Shown here: positions 9,788-19,357 of the stretch, piece after piece | How the letters are laid out: each line of letters opens with the position of its first letter | How positions within the stretch are numbered: the first letter of the stretch is position 1 | Source: Leishmania infantum JPCM5 | Lineage: Eukaryota; Euglenozoa; Kinetoplastea; Trypanosomatida; Trypanosomatidae | DNA: 64,000 nucleotides | Reading direction: 5' to 3' | NCBI RefSeq assembly: GCF_000002875.2 | Contig: NC_009395.2 | Span: 7,501 to 71,500, forward strand | Notes under the pieces: model-generated | Told to the model about the DNA's origin: nothing | What the model saw: only the letters and a program-made list of their open reading frames with translations | Databases searched by the model: none | Made by a program: the position numbers and the translations under genes

Positions 9788-12700
9788 ATGGCCAAAAAGA
9801 AAAACGAATGTCACTTCTGCAGGTTAGTACAAGCGTACAACACTTGTGAGAATGACGAAATAAAAGATGAAATCGACATCATCGTCAACACTTACGAAAA
9901 TGTCCGCGTGTCGGGCAAGAGCGCGGCGCACTACCGAGTGCTTGTCCCACTTACATCCGAAAGCCACCCGAGCAGACGCGTTACACTAGAGATCCGGGTG
10001 GTACCTGGCTATCCGTATGTGGCACCGGCCATCAATCTTTTGTTTCCACCGGGTGTGCAACCCGGGTGTGAGGGTACGCTGTCAGAGTACGAGGTGAAGC
10101 AGATGGCCAAGGAGGTGCTGAACAACATTCAGCCGTGTCTCCCTAGTGGTATGCCGTGCATGATGCAAATCGTCTCCACTGTGGCCGCCATTGTAGAGTG
10201 CAGCATTGATCCACCGTCGCAGCAGCAGAACGGAAAGGCGCAGGGTGAGCCAAAAGTGCTTAGCGCGGGCCAGTCGTCATCACTGACGCCAGTTCCGCTG
10301 AAGGCGAAGGAAGCGTTGAAGCTCAGCCTGTTTGCGTTTCACCTTCTAAAGAAGTGCTGTCACATGAAGAACCCGGAGTCGAACGAGGAGGCCGCCAGCA
10401 ACTTCGACTGGCTTGTTAAGTATCTGCTGGACAGCGTCAGCATTTTCCCGGAAGCGGCGCGTAGTTTTTTTCCGTGGAATGGAATTTCGTTTTCGCGTGC
10501 CTTTGCCGCGAACATTGAGAGCGCCCTGGCCCTCCCTCCAGATCAGCAGGGCCTGCCAAAATGGCTTTGGGAGGATGAAGGACGCAACCTTCGCATCCAG
10601 CAGGGCTCGGAGGGTCGCTACCGGAACGAGTTCATTCAGCAGCGTCTTCTAGGGACCGGCGGTTTTGCTCCTGTGTACGTCTGTCGGAAGAAGATCGATG
10701 GCCGCTTGTACGCGATTAAGAAGATTGCAATGACAGAGGCGCAATCTGAGAAGGTTCTGCGAGAGGTGCAGACTCTCGCTGCACTGAATCACAAGAACAT
10801 TGTTCGCTACTACGATGCGTGGGTCGAGGACGGGTGCGATGAGGACTTGCGTGAGTTCGTTGACACTGACGCGGAGGATGAGGAAGATGAGAAGATGAAG
10901 CACGGCGGGAAAATGCTATCACCCCAATCGCGTGCCGTTGCCCGCGCTTCGTTGTCCTCGGATACTGACTGTACCTCTTCCCTCTACTCGTCATCAGTGG
11001 AAAAGAGCAGCAGCGCGGACACAAGCGAGGAGGACCACGAATCCGGCGAATCCTGCAGCGATAGCGGTGACGCTCGAAGTGATGTTAAAATGCACGAACC
11101 AAAGGGGAGGCGGCCGTCCATGAATTTCCAGACGCTTTACATTCAAATGGAGCTGTGCTCTGCCCGATCACTTCGCCATTTGATTGATGAAAGCGACTCC
11201 AGCGACTCTGGTGGCATCTTTTCTTCTGCCAACGGAGAAAAGGTCGCCGTGTCCATTCTCCGCCAGCTCCTCTCCGTCACAGCTCACACGCATCGCGAGC
11301 GCATTGTTCATCGGGATCTGAAGCCTGAAAATGTGCTGTTTGAAATGGAGTCAAACCACAACAGTGAAGCTGGAACCATCCGCGTTGCAGACTTTGGCCT
11401 GGCGCGCGTGATGAGCGGCGTAAAGCGTATCACGAGCGTTCTAGACGTGGATGAGGTGAATACGCCGACAAATTTGGTCTCAGCAAACTATCCCACAGGC
11501 AACTGCGGCTCGGTGCTGTACTGCGCGCCAGAGCAGGAGAAGGGTCTCGAGTACGATTACAAGGTTGACGAGTTTAGCATCGGTATGATCGCGTTTGAAA
11601 TGTGGCTTGCCATCGCCGGAAAAGGCTTTCGCGAGCGTTTTACTATTATGGGCGAAGTCTGGCGCACTGGCAAGCTTCCGCAGTGGTTTGCCCGGTGGAA
11701 CCCGACGATGGCCGATATTATCGAGAAGCTGCTGGAGCCTGACCCACGTCGACGCACCACCTGCGAGGCTGTGCTGAGCACGGCTGAGCTTCCAGGTGAT
11801 CCGGCTGATCTCACAAGTGCGCTGGATACAGTGGACAGGTATGGCGAGAGAATAGCTGGACGCATCATCCAAAAAATCCAACGAATCGGATCTGAGTTCC
11901 GCAAGCCGTCGAGGGCATTCCGCGACGACGCTCAATTTGTGGGATCGTCGCAGTGCACTGATGTGGTGCAAGCGGTTCAGGTGATCGGCATGCTGCACGG
12001 CGCCGTCCCGGTGGCGCTCTTTGACCCGACTGTGGCAATGAACCCTAAGCTGGCTGAGATGAATGTAGACTGTGTGGTGGACAGCAGCGGCCGCAGCTTT
12101 GCCTACTCTGCCCTTCCATACTTTGCGACAGCGTCGTTTCTCGGCATGCAGGAGAATAGCGCCATCGGCTCCTTTTATCAGTTTTACCATCGCGCTCGAT
12201 CCTACGTCATATTCACCACGCCACTGCCCCACCACGGTGTATTCAACGAGTGTGTGCTGGAGCCGTTGCTGTCGCTATGTCATCTGCTGGCGTTTACAGA
12301 GACGACGGAGCCGATGGAGGTGATTGTGTCGCACGTCCACTGGCTAAAGACAGTGTTTCCCGCCGAGATCGGAACGCGGTCGCCGCCACCTGCGCTGTGT
12401 CATCTGCGCAGCGAGATCCTCACAGCAGACCAGGTCGGGCATGCGATCTCAAGTATCACAGAGAGTCTGTGCGCTGCCGGACTGCTGCTGTGCGACGAGC
12501 GTGACGAGTACATCAAAAAGTTCACAATGGCAGTTGTCGACGTCATAAACACGTTTGCGAAGCACATGAATACGCACCTTACTCTAGTTATGGACCCGGC
12601 ACTGCAGCCCAGCGACTTGCTCGTTGCGCGAAAAGCCCTGGAGACGGGCATCATTTTCGAGTGTCGCTCTACGCGCGGGGCGGTACCGCTGGCCTTTGGC

Positions 12701-13474
12701 TGCTTTCTGGACAACTTCACAACCAACTGCACCGTTGTGAACCCCGACATTTCTGCGTTCTCCGTAGTGGTGGACGTGCAGCATCTCCTCAACGTGGGCA
12801 AGCACGTACACGTGACTTGGCGTGAGAATCTTCTGTTGGATGGTGTCGCCGCAAAGCGACACGATTTATACTCGCTCACGCAACTCCCTCACGTCGTGGA
12901 GGCGGCGATTCAGCTGTGGAAGGGAAATATCCGGGCGTGCATCCGCGCCGACACGGACGCTCGCGCACTGGCGCGGGCCCTGAAGGCGAAGCAGATCAGG
13001 TGGTTGCTCGTGGATGGAAAGCGGATTGTAGCGGTGTCAACGAATCAGCAGGGTAAAGTAAGCGGGCACGGTGGCGACATCGCGCTCGACGATCTGCGAC
13101 AAACTGTCCGCAGCCTTTCCGTAAAGGAGAAGTCGACAAGCAGTGCGAACATAGACGTTCAGTTCCTTTCGGGAAAGGTTGAGACCCGCACAGCTGATAA
13201 GATTGTAGAGCTGTTCTCCACAATGATGACACCGCCTCCGTCCACAGTGGTGGTGGTAAACACTGACGTGAAGCGCATTCACGAGTGTCTGGAACAGTTC
13301 AACGAGTCGGCGCCGGACTCGCCACCCGAGACCCTTGCAGAGCCCACGCTGGCCAGGTGGATGAAGGCTAACGCTGCGGCGTCGAGTGTGGTGCCCGTCT
13401 ACTCCCTGACCGAGGGAAAGATAGTCTTTTTTGTTAACTACAAACGATTCAAGGTCTCTGGAAAAAAGAAATAA
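9788..13474 (+). CDS. GCN2: GCN2-type eIF2-alpha kinase
   Basis: A 1228-aa protein with the full GCN2 order of domains. An N-terminal RWD domain (about 5-135, ending in the conserved YP-type region PYVAPAINLLFPPG) is followed by a linker. The kinase domain has its glycine loop GTGGFAPVY at about 289, Lys in YAIKKI (about 310), catalytic HRDLKPEN (about 507) and DFG (about 535). It is interrupted by an acidic/Ser-rich insert of about 100 residues (355-455), as in eIF2-alpha kinases. A histidyl-tRNA-synthetase-like region (about 730-1080) and a C-terminal domain follow. The family phosphorylates eIF2-alpha under amino-acid stress to lower translation. The codon at 9776 is GTG; the first ATG is at 9788. 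A SIDER-like element lies about 390 bp downstream and would fall in the 3' UTR. Confidence 0.92.
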   Translation: MAKKKNECHFCRLVQAYNTCENDEIKDEIDIIVNTYENVRVSGKSAAHYRVLVPLTSESHPSRRVTLEIRVVPGYPYVAPAINLLFPPGVQPGCEGTLSEYEVKQMAKEVLNNIQPCLPSGMPCMMQIVSTVAAIVECSIDPPSQQQNGKAQGEPKVLSAGQSSSLTPVPLKAKEALKLSLFAFHLLKKCCHMKNPESNEEAASNFDWLVKYLLDSVSIFPEAARSFFPWNGISFSRAFAANIESALALPPDQQGLPKWLWEDEGRNLRIQQGSEGRYRNEFIQQRLLGTGGFAPVYVCRKKIDGRLYAIKKIAMTEAQSEKVLREVQTLAALNHKNIVRYYDAWVEDGCDEDLREFVDTDAEDEEDEKMKHGGKMLSPQSRAVARASLSSDTDCTSSLYSSSVEKSSSADTSEEDHESGESCSDSGDARSDVKMHEPKGRRPSMNFQTLYIQMELCSARSLRHLIDESDSSDSGGIFSSANGEKVAVSILRQLLSVTAHTHRERIVHRDLKPENVLFEMESNHNSEAGTIRVADFGLARVMSGVKRITSVLDVDEVNTPTNLVSANYPTGNCGSVLYCAPEQEKGLEYDYKVDEFSIGMIAFEMWLAIAGKGFRERFTIMGEVWRTGKLPQWFARWNPTMADIIEKLLEPDPRRRTTCEAVLSTAELPGDPADLTSALDTVDRYGERIAGRIIQKIQRIGSEFRKPSRAFRDDAQFVGSSQCTDVVQAVQVIGMLHGAVPVALFDPTVAMNPKLAEMNVDCVVDSSGRSFAYSALPYFATASFLGMQENSAIGSFYQFYHRARSYVIFTTPLPHHGVFNECVLEPLLSLCHLLAFTETTEPMEVIVSHVHWLKTVFPAEIGTRSPPPALCHLRSEILTADQVGHAISSITESLCAAGLLLCDERDEYIKKFTMAVVDVINTFAKHMNTHLTLVMDPALQPSDLLVARKALETGIIFECRSTRGAVPLAFGCFLDNFTTNCTVVNPDISAFSVVVDVQHLLNVGKHVHVTWRENLLLDGVAAKRHDLYSLTQLPHVVEAAIQLWKGNIRACIRADTDARALARALKAKQIRWLLVDGKRIVAVSTNQQGKVSGHGGDIALDDLRQTVRSLSVKEKSTSSANIDVQFLSGKVETRTADKIVELFSTMMTPPPSTVVVVNTDVKRIHECLEQFNESAPDSPPETLAEPTLARWMKANAAASSVVPVYSLTEGKIVFFVNYKRFKVSGKKK

Positions 13475-13860
13475 ACCCCACAAGAAAAATAAGCAGGACA
13501 GTACAACAGGTCATTCCAGCTTCGCTGCCTCTGAATAAGGGAGCAGTCGTAGCATGTCGGGTTGATTGTTTCTTCACTTTGGTTCCGTGCGCTTCTTCTG
13601 CTCAGCTTGCACACTACTTATTTCGATTTCGATTTTTTTTTCTGTGCAGCGAGACATGAGCGCACCGGTGTGATGAGGGCCGCGTCGATGTCTTATGAGT
13701 GTATGGGTATTTGTCTATTGGGAACTGCTGTTTTCCTCTTACCGTTGCGGAAAACAACTGCCAACTGCTCTTTTTTTTCCTTGCTTGTAACACCAGTTTT
13801 CTTATCCTTTCATACCACCGCCTGCTGAAGAACTTGCTTTACGGATTTGATTTTTTCGTT
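13475..13860. other. 3' region of the GCN2-like gene
   Basis: No gene seen. It has T-rich stretches and leads into the SIDER-like element. Confidence 0.5.
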
Positions 13861-14180
13861 TTGCTGCATCCATGTACTCCCCTGATGACAGGGACACACC
13901 TCGGCGCGCCGCATCAGGGCTCAGTGGCCCCACTCTGTGAAGGGGACAAGCAGGCCCCTTCCCCCCTATGCCTGCCAATGCCGGTCCACCTCCGGTGGCG
14001 GCAGGGTCAAGCGCCCGCGACGCAGCGAAGTGAGAGCGATGTATTGCTGCTGGTGTATGGGCGGTCAGGTCCTGGATGGCGCTGCTTTGCCCGACGCGAT
14101 GGGGGCCTGTGTGAGCGGCCGGGGTCACGTGGCGTTCAGCTCACGTTGTATGGTGGTATGGACATGCTGATGAAAAAAGA
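13861..14180 (+). mobile_element. SIDER-like short retroposon, copy 1
   Basis: First of four ~300-bp copies. The conserved body starts at the CCCCTGATG box (13879) and ends near GACATGCTGA (14161-14170), followed by an A-rich stretch (gaaaaaagaaa) resembling a retroposon tail. Two CACCTC-containing signatures are present: the first at about 13880-13920 and the second at about 13971-14010. Relative to the other copies it has A for G at the seventh base after TGATG (GGGACACACC), a 4-bp deletion of TGTG, and TGGTATGG for TGGCATGG. The two-signature layout matches Leishmania SIDER elements, extinct relatives of ingi/L1Tc that are frequent in 3' UTRs. Orientation is given by the A-rich end and agrees with transcription. 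Confidence 0.75.
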
Positions 14181-14883
14181 AAGTGTGCAATCACGTGTTT
14201 ATCGTATTAGTGCTAAAGCGATATGGAATGAACGAGAGATAGGTAGCGCTATGCATAAAAAACTTCCCTGTGAGCATGGAAGAGGATCAACGCATGCGCA
14301 TGCCATGAAATCCGCATGCAGTTTGCAGCTAAGTGCTGGTGCATCGGGAAAAGGTGAAACGTTTTCTCGTAAAGGGTGAGGGACGTTGCAGCGCTGAAGC
14401 TCCTCAAAAGAAAAATGACGATGATTTCAGTGGAGCGGTGCTTAAGAGTCACACTCCCTCCCATCAACCTCTTCTCTCCTCCTTCCCACCACGCCAGCTC
14501 GTACTTGGAGAGTATAGTTGCTCATAGGAGCTCCGTCGTTTGAGCGCGGGTGTCTTCTTGACGCAGCCTGAGGCGCGTGTCAAGGCAAGGTTTTACTTCA
14601 CTGAGCAGAATCTTGCAGAGGCTTATCAGCGCCGCCGCTCTCCCTGTCCCGGAAGAAAAAGGCTACAAACGATTTCCTTGTCCAGTGTCAAGGCATTGCA
14701 CGTGTTTCGCACAAACGCAATTTGCCACCCCCCCCCCCTCGCAGCGTTCTCGGAAGGCATTCGCTTTCCGCTAGCATCTCTGCTAGCTCTTTGTATAGGC
14801 TTGGGTCGCACCTACTTTTTCGTGGCGCTTCCGCTTCCAGTGGGCGCAGCTAGCAACAGCAGCTACTGTTCGCCGGTGGCAAA
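14181..14883. other. Intergenic spacer upstream of the golgin gene
   Basis: No gene seen. It holds a run of C residues near 14729-14738 and a pyrimidine tract with AG at 14839-14840 ahead of the ATG at 14884. Confidence 0.5.
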
Positions 14884-17800
14884 ATGGACCGCTTCTTCAA
14901 AAAGAGCTCTTCTGAAGCCGCTCAGGCGAAGGAGGAAGTGGAACTGTTGCAGCAGAAGATAAAGACGATGGGTGAAGTGGCGACAGCATTGGAGGCTCAG
15001 TTGAATGATGAAAAGACAAAATACACTTTGCTGCTCACCAAAACAAACACCTGGAAGGAAAAAGTAAAGGCACTTACTGAGTCCGATCGATCGCGCATCG
15101 CTGAGCTAGAATCACAGCTGGCAGCCTACCATGTGGCCGGCGAAGCCAGCGGCGGTGAATTGACCCCCGAGATACGCGCTGCTGTTCAAGCAGCACTTCG
15201 CGGCATCGTGGCCAAGCACGCCGAAGAGATGGGCGCATGTAAGCAGCAGGTGGCAGCTGCGCAGGCCACTTTGAGCACCAAGGAAACCACCATTGCAGAG
15301 CTCATGCAAGAGCTGGAGGCGGTCAAGGCGGTTTATTTGGAGAGCCAGCAGCGTTTCGCAGAGGAAATGCAGTCCGTGACAAATCACCACGAAAAGGAGA
15401 TGGCACATCTGCGCTGCCAACCTGAATCTCTGCAGGAACTCGAGGACCTGAAATCTCGATTCCAAGAGCAGCAGAAGGAGATCGCCTCGTTGGAGAATCA
15501 CTCGCTGCAAAATGCACAGATAATGAGTGTTCTTCAACAAGACTTGGCCTCCTCCGCAGAGAAAAATGAATCGCTAATTCAGGAGGTGCGCTCACTTCAA
15601 GAATCACTCGAGACCCTTAAGCAGAAGCAAGCAATTTGGAAAGAAAAGGTGATGCAGATGAAGGCGAAGGATGACGAGACCATCAAACAGCTGCAATCAG
15701 AGCTGGCACTCATGCGTGAGTCATCTCTCGAGATGAATCATTCACCTCCTGTAGCTGAGCCCCCTGCAATTTCCCAGCCTGGTACGAGCGCCACAGCAGC
15801 AACGCTCGACCGAGGGTCTACCTCGGCCTCGAAGCCAACGCTGTCACCACCTGAGGAGCATCTTTACAAGCTCTCGATTCAACTAGAGGAAGAGCCCATT
15901 AACTCTCGCCAGTTTCAAGAGCAGTTAGCAATTTGGAAGCAAAAGGTCAACCAAATGAAAGTACACGACACGCGTACAATTGAAGCCCTGCAGGCGGAGT
16001 GCGATCACCTCCGCCACCAGCTGGCCGCCGGCGCGGACGAGCAGGCACAGGCCCACGAGGCCCTCCGCGCTGAGCTGGCGGCGGCGCAGAGCGAGCGCGA
16101 CAACGCCGCGCAGCAGGCGCAGCGGCACGCAGAGGAGCTGGAGCAGCTCCGCCACCAGCTGGCCGCCGGCGCGGACGAGCAGGCACAGGCCCACGAGGCC
16201 CTCCGCGCTGAGCTGGCGGCGGCGCAGAGCGAGCGCGACAACGCCGCGCAGCAGGCGCAGCGGCACGCAGAGGAGCTGGAGCAGCTCCGCCACCAGCTGG
16301 CCGCCGGCGCGGACGAGCAGGCACAGGCCCACGAGGCCCTCCGCGCTGAGCTGGCGGCGGCGCAGAGCGAGCGCGACAACGCCGCGCAGCAGGCGCAGCG
16401 GCACGCAGAGGAGCTGGAGCAGCTCCGCCACCAGCTGGCCGCCGGCGCGGACGAGCAGGCACAGGCCCACGAGGCCCTCCGCGCTGAGCTGGCGGCGGCG
16501 CAGAGCGAGCGCGACAACGCCGCGCAGCAGGCGCAGCGGCACGCAGAGGATGCCGCGTGTGTGAGGCAGGAACTGGGGGCCAAGGCAGCGCAGCTCGAAC
16601 AGCTGGAAGCAAACCTTCTTAGCTGGAAGGAGAAGGTGAAAGCCTCCAAGGCCCAGGACGCACAGCGCATCGCTTTGCAGGAGGAGGAGCTGGAGCAGCT
16701 CCGCCACCAGCTGGCCGCCGGCGCGGACGAGCAGGCACAGGCCCACGAGGCCCTCCGCGCTGAGCTGGCGGCGGCGCAGAGCGAGCGCGACAACGCCGCG
16801 CAGCAGGCGCAGCGACACGCAGAGGAGCTGGAGCAGCTCCGCCACCAGCTGGCCGCCGCCGCGGACGAGCAGGCACAGGCCCACGAGGCCCTCCGCGCTG
16901 AGCTGGCGGCGGCGCAGAGCGAGCGCGACAACGCCGCGCAGCAGGCGCAGCGGCACGCAGAGGAGCTGGAGCAGCTCCGCCACCAGCTGGCCGCCGGCGC
17001 GGACGAGCAGGCACAGGCCCACGAGGCCCTCCGCGCTGAGCTGGCGGCGGCGCAGAGCGAGCGCGACAACGCCGCGCAGCAGGCGCAGCGGCACGCAGAG
17101 GAGCTGGAGCAGCTCCGCCACCAGCTGGCCGCCGGCGCGGACGAGCAGGCACAGGCCCACGAGGCCCTCCGCGCTGAGCTGGCGGCGGCGCAGAGCGAGC
17201 GCGACAACGCCGCGCAGCAGGCGCAGCGGCACGCAGAGGATGCCGCGTGTGTGAGGCAGGAACTGGGGGCCAAGGCAGCGCAGCTCGAACAGCTGGAAGC
17301 AAACCTTCTTAGCTGGAAGGAGAAGGTGAAAGCCTCCAAGGCCCAGGACGCACAGCGCATCGCTTTGCAGGAGGAGGAGCTGGAGCAGCTCCGCCACCAG
17401 CTGGCCGCCGGCGCGGACGAGCAGGCACAGGCCCACGAGGCCCTCCGCGCTGAGCTGGCGGCGGCGCAGAGCGAGCGCGACAACGCCGCGCAGCAGGCGC
17501 AGCGGCACGCAGAGGAGCTGGAGCAGCTCCGCCACCAGCTGGCCGCCGGCGCGGACGAGCAGGCACAGGCCCACGAGGCCCTCCGCGCTGAGCTGGCGGC
17601 GGCGCAGAGCGAGCGCGACAACGCCGCGCAGCAGGCGCAGCGGCACGCAGAGGAGCTGGAGCAGCTCCGCCACCAGCTGGCCGCCGGCGCGGACGAGCAG
17701 GCACAGGCCCACGAGGCCTTCCGCGCTGAGCTGGCGGCGGCGCAGAGCGAGCGCGACAACGCCGCGCAGCAGGCGCAGCGGCACGCAGAGGATGCCGCGT

Positions 17801-18888
17801 GTGTGAGGCAGGAACTGGGGGCCAAGGCAGCGCAGCTCGAACAGCTGGAAGCAAGCCTTCTTAGCTGGAAGGAGAAGGTGAAGAGCGCAAAACTGATGGA
17901 TTCCGAGAGAATTTTGAGACTGAGCGAGGAGAGGGATGGCTGGCAGAGGGAGGCGGCGAGGGTTTCGGAGGCTGTGCGGATGCTGTGTGCCAGTGCTAAG
18001 ATCTGCAGTAATGCGGGGTCGCCGACGGAGTGGTCGGAGAGTCTGTGTGAAGCTGTGAAAGATGGGCAGGCCGCCTTAGTTTGCCTTTCGTTTGAACTAT
18101 GGACGGAAAGCACTTGGGCGGGTATCCAAGGTTTCAAGGAGCAGTTGACAGCTTACCTGGGTGCTCGTGCGTCTGCGGCCAAGGAAGCGGCTGAGAGAGT
18201 AGAGGCTCTGGAGGCTGAAGTCTTGCGCCTAAAGGAATCGGAGGCTTCATTGAGTGCTCGTTGCGAAAATACCGAAGCTCATGCAAGGAGTGTTGAAGAG
18301 GATTTGAAGCGTGCATCGACTCAAGCAGAGCGTGTTTCAGAATTGGAACAGGAGACCAGTGATCTCAGGACGCGGTGCAACCTTCTTCGAAAAGAACTGC
18401 AGAGGCAGCGGGAGGCAATGCAGCGAGACCGGTCGCAGCCGCACGAGACTGCAAACAGCGAGGCTGCAGCGTCTCCAATCACGGAGAATGCAAGTGCAGT
18501 TCAGTCTGTTTTGCTTGCGGCTGCGGGCTGTGTGTCGGAGCGGGATGTCGTGACCTTTGTGGACAGCAGGGGTTCGCAGGGCGGGTCTCTCAAGCTGAGC
18601 AAGCTAGGAGCAGAGCAGCTGATCAAGGAGAATGCAGAACTCAAGCGAGAAAACGCGCACAACAACACCGTCATTGCTCAGTACATCAGAGAGTTAGAGG
18701 GGTACAAGGCAAATGAACGAGTGCAGCTTAGCATCGAGTATCTCCGCAACATAGTACAGCAGTATCTCTGTGCGGCAGAGGATTTGCGCCCAAAGATGAT
18801 TCCGGCCATTTGCACCGTTCTGGAATTCAGCAGCAAACAAAAAGAAGACGTCCAAACAGCGAACCCACGATGCCCTCGATTTCACTGA
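14884..18888 (+). CDS. GRIP-domain golgin with homogenised internal coiled-coil repeats
   Basis: A 1334-aa, almost entirely coiled-coil protein ending in a GRIP domain (about residues 1277-1320: IEYLRNIVQQYL ... MIPAICTVLEFSSKQKED). GRIP domains bind Arl1-GTP and attach long tethering golgins to the trans-Golgi membrane. Motifs of the type 'WKEKV' recur about six times (near residues 57, 255, 345, 580, 810, 995), a second, older periodicity. The central part (15997 to about 17885) is a tandem array of 46-residue units almost identical at DNA level. The N-terminal ATG at 14884 follows an AG acceptor by 43 bp. The repeat number is likely to vary between strains. Large antisense frames over the array are by-products of its GC-rich periodic codons. 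Confidence 0.9.
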   Translation: MDRFFKKSSSEAAQAKEEVELLQQKIKTMGEVATALEAQLNDEKTKYTLLLTKTNTWKEKVKALTESDRSRIAELESQLAAYHVAGEASGGELTPEIRAAVQAALRGIVAKHAEEMGACKQQVAAAQATLSTKETTIAELMQELEAVKAVYLESQQRFAEEMQSVTNHHEKEMAHLRCQPESLQELEDLKSRFQEQQKEIASLENHSLQNAQIMSVLQQDLASSAEKNESLIQEVRSLQESLETLKQKQAIWKEKVMQMKAKDDETIKQLQSELALMRESSLEMNHSPPVAEPPAISQPGTSATAATLDRGSTSASKPTLSPPEEHLYKLSIQLEEEPINSRQFQEQLAIWKQKVNQMKVHDTRTIEALQAECDHLRHQLAAGADEQAQAHEALRAELAAAQSERDNAAQQAQRHAEELEQLRHQLAAGADEQAQAHEALRAELAAAQSERDNAAQQAQRHAEELEQLRHQLAAGADEQAQAHEALRAELAAAQSERDNAAQQAQRHAEELEQLRHQLAAGADEQAQAHEALRAELAAAQSERDNAAQQAQRHAEDAACVRQELGAKAAQLEQLEANLLSWKEKVKASKAQDAQRIALQEEELEQLRHQLAAGADEQAQAHEALRAELAAAQSERDNAAQQAQRHAEELEQLRHQLAAAADEQAQAHEALRAELAAAQSERDNAAQQAQRHAEELEQLRHQLAAGADEQAQAHEALRAELAAAQSERDNAAQQAQRHAEELEQLRHQLAAGADEQAQAHEALRAELAAAQSERDNAAQQAQRHAEDAACVRQELGAKAAQLEQLEANLLSWKEKVKASKAQDAQRIALQEEELEQLRHQLAAGADEQAQAHEALRAELAAAQSERDNAAQQAQRHAEELEQLRHQLAAGADEQAQAHEALRAELAAAQSERDNAAQQAQRHAEELEQLRHQLAAGADEQAQAHEAFRAELAAAQSERDNAAQQAQRHAEDAACVRQELGAKAAQLEQLEASLLSWKEKVKSAKLMDSERILRLSEERDGWQREAARVSEAVRMLCASAKICSNAGSPTEWSESLCEAVKDGQAALVCLSFELWTESTWAGIQGFKEQLTAYLGARASAAKEAAERVEALEAEVLRLKESEASLSARCENTEAHARSVEEDLKRASTQAERVSELEQETSDLRTRCNLLRKELQRQREAMQRDRSQPHETANSEAAASPITENASAVQSVLLAAAGCVSERDVVTFVDSRGSQGGSLKLSKLGAEQLIKENAELKRENAHNNTVIAQYIRELEGYKANERVQLSIEYLRNIVQQYLCAAEDLRPKMIPAICTVLEFSSKQKEDVQTANPRCPRFH
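15997..17885 (+). repeat. Tandem array of 138-bp (46-codon) units inside the golgin gene
   Basis: The spacing of identical boxes is exactly 138 bp (for example 15997, 16135, 16273). Two unit types of equal length occur: type A (ELEQLRHQLAAGADEQ ...) and type B (DAACVRQELGAK ... SWKEKV). The order is A4-B-A4-B-A3-B, with type B units starting near 16549, 17239 and 17791, so there is a 690-bp and then a 552-bp higher-order period. Differences between A units are few (one GGC to GCC giving AAA for AGA near 16857, one CTC to TTC near 17719), a sign of recent unequal exchange or gene conversion. Confidence 0.95.
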
Positions 18889-19040
18889 CCGTCGTCGACG
18901 CTGTTGAGATGAATGGCCTGGAGCGGCAAAGCCGGTGACTGTCGTGTGCTCTGGTGACGCCATCAATGGCATGACAAGCGATAATGCGAAAAGAGAGGTA
19001 CCCTGCGCTCCTCGGCACTAGCGTGATTGCCTTTAGCTTT
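18889..19040. other. 3' region of the golgin gene
   Basis: Short non-coding stretch between the golgin stop codon and the SIDER-like element. Confidence 0.5.
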
Positions 19041-19357
19041 GCTGCATCCATGCGCTCCCCTGATGACAGGGGCACACCTCGGCGCGCCGCATCAGGGCTC
19101 AGTGGCCCCACTCTGTGTGTGAAGGGGACAAGCAGGCCCCTTCCCCCCTATGCCTGCCAATGCCGGTCCACCTCCGGTGGCGGCAGGGTCAAGCGCCCGC
19201 GACGCAGCGAAGTGAGAGCGATGTATTGCTGCTGGTGTATGGGCGGTCAGGTCCTGGATGGCGCTGCTTTGCCCGACGCGATGGGGGCCTGTGTGAGCGG
19301 CCGGGGTCACGTGGCGTTCAGCTCACGTTGTATGGTGGCATGGACATGTTGAACCGC
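19041..19357 (+). mobile_element. SIDER-like short retroposon, copy 2
   Basis: The conserved body runs from the CCCCTG box at 19057 to GGACATG (from 19342), exactly the same length as copies 3 and 4. Upstream it shares GCTGCATCCATG with copy 1. It differs from copies 3 and 4 only at the extreme 3' end (TGTTGAACCGC for TGCTGAGCCGC). Signature I lies at 19058-19097 and signature II at 19153-19187. It begins only about 150 bp after the golgin stop codon, so it would lie in that mRNA's 3' UTR. Confidence 0.8.

Noticed and set aside
13861..14379. Recurrent + ORFs and a 72-codon antisense ORF inside each SIDER-like copy (also at 19041, 38943 and 54147)
   Set aside because: They recur only because the element is repeated. 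There is no family resemblance, starts are often GTG, and SIDERs are non-coding.
15925..18137. Antisense ORFs of 619 and 710 codons, plus others on both strands, over the golgin repeats
   Set aside because: They arise because a 138-bp unit (divisible by 3) without stops in several frames is repeated. Composition is repetitive (Cys/Ser/Ala or Pro/Arg) and the + frame has the coiled-coil and GRIP domain.
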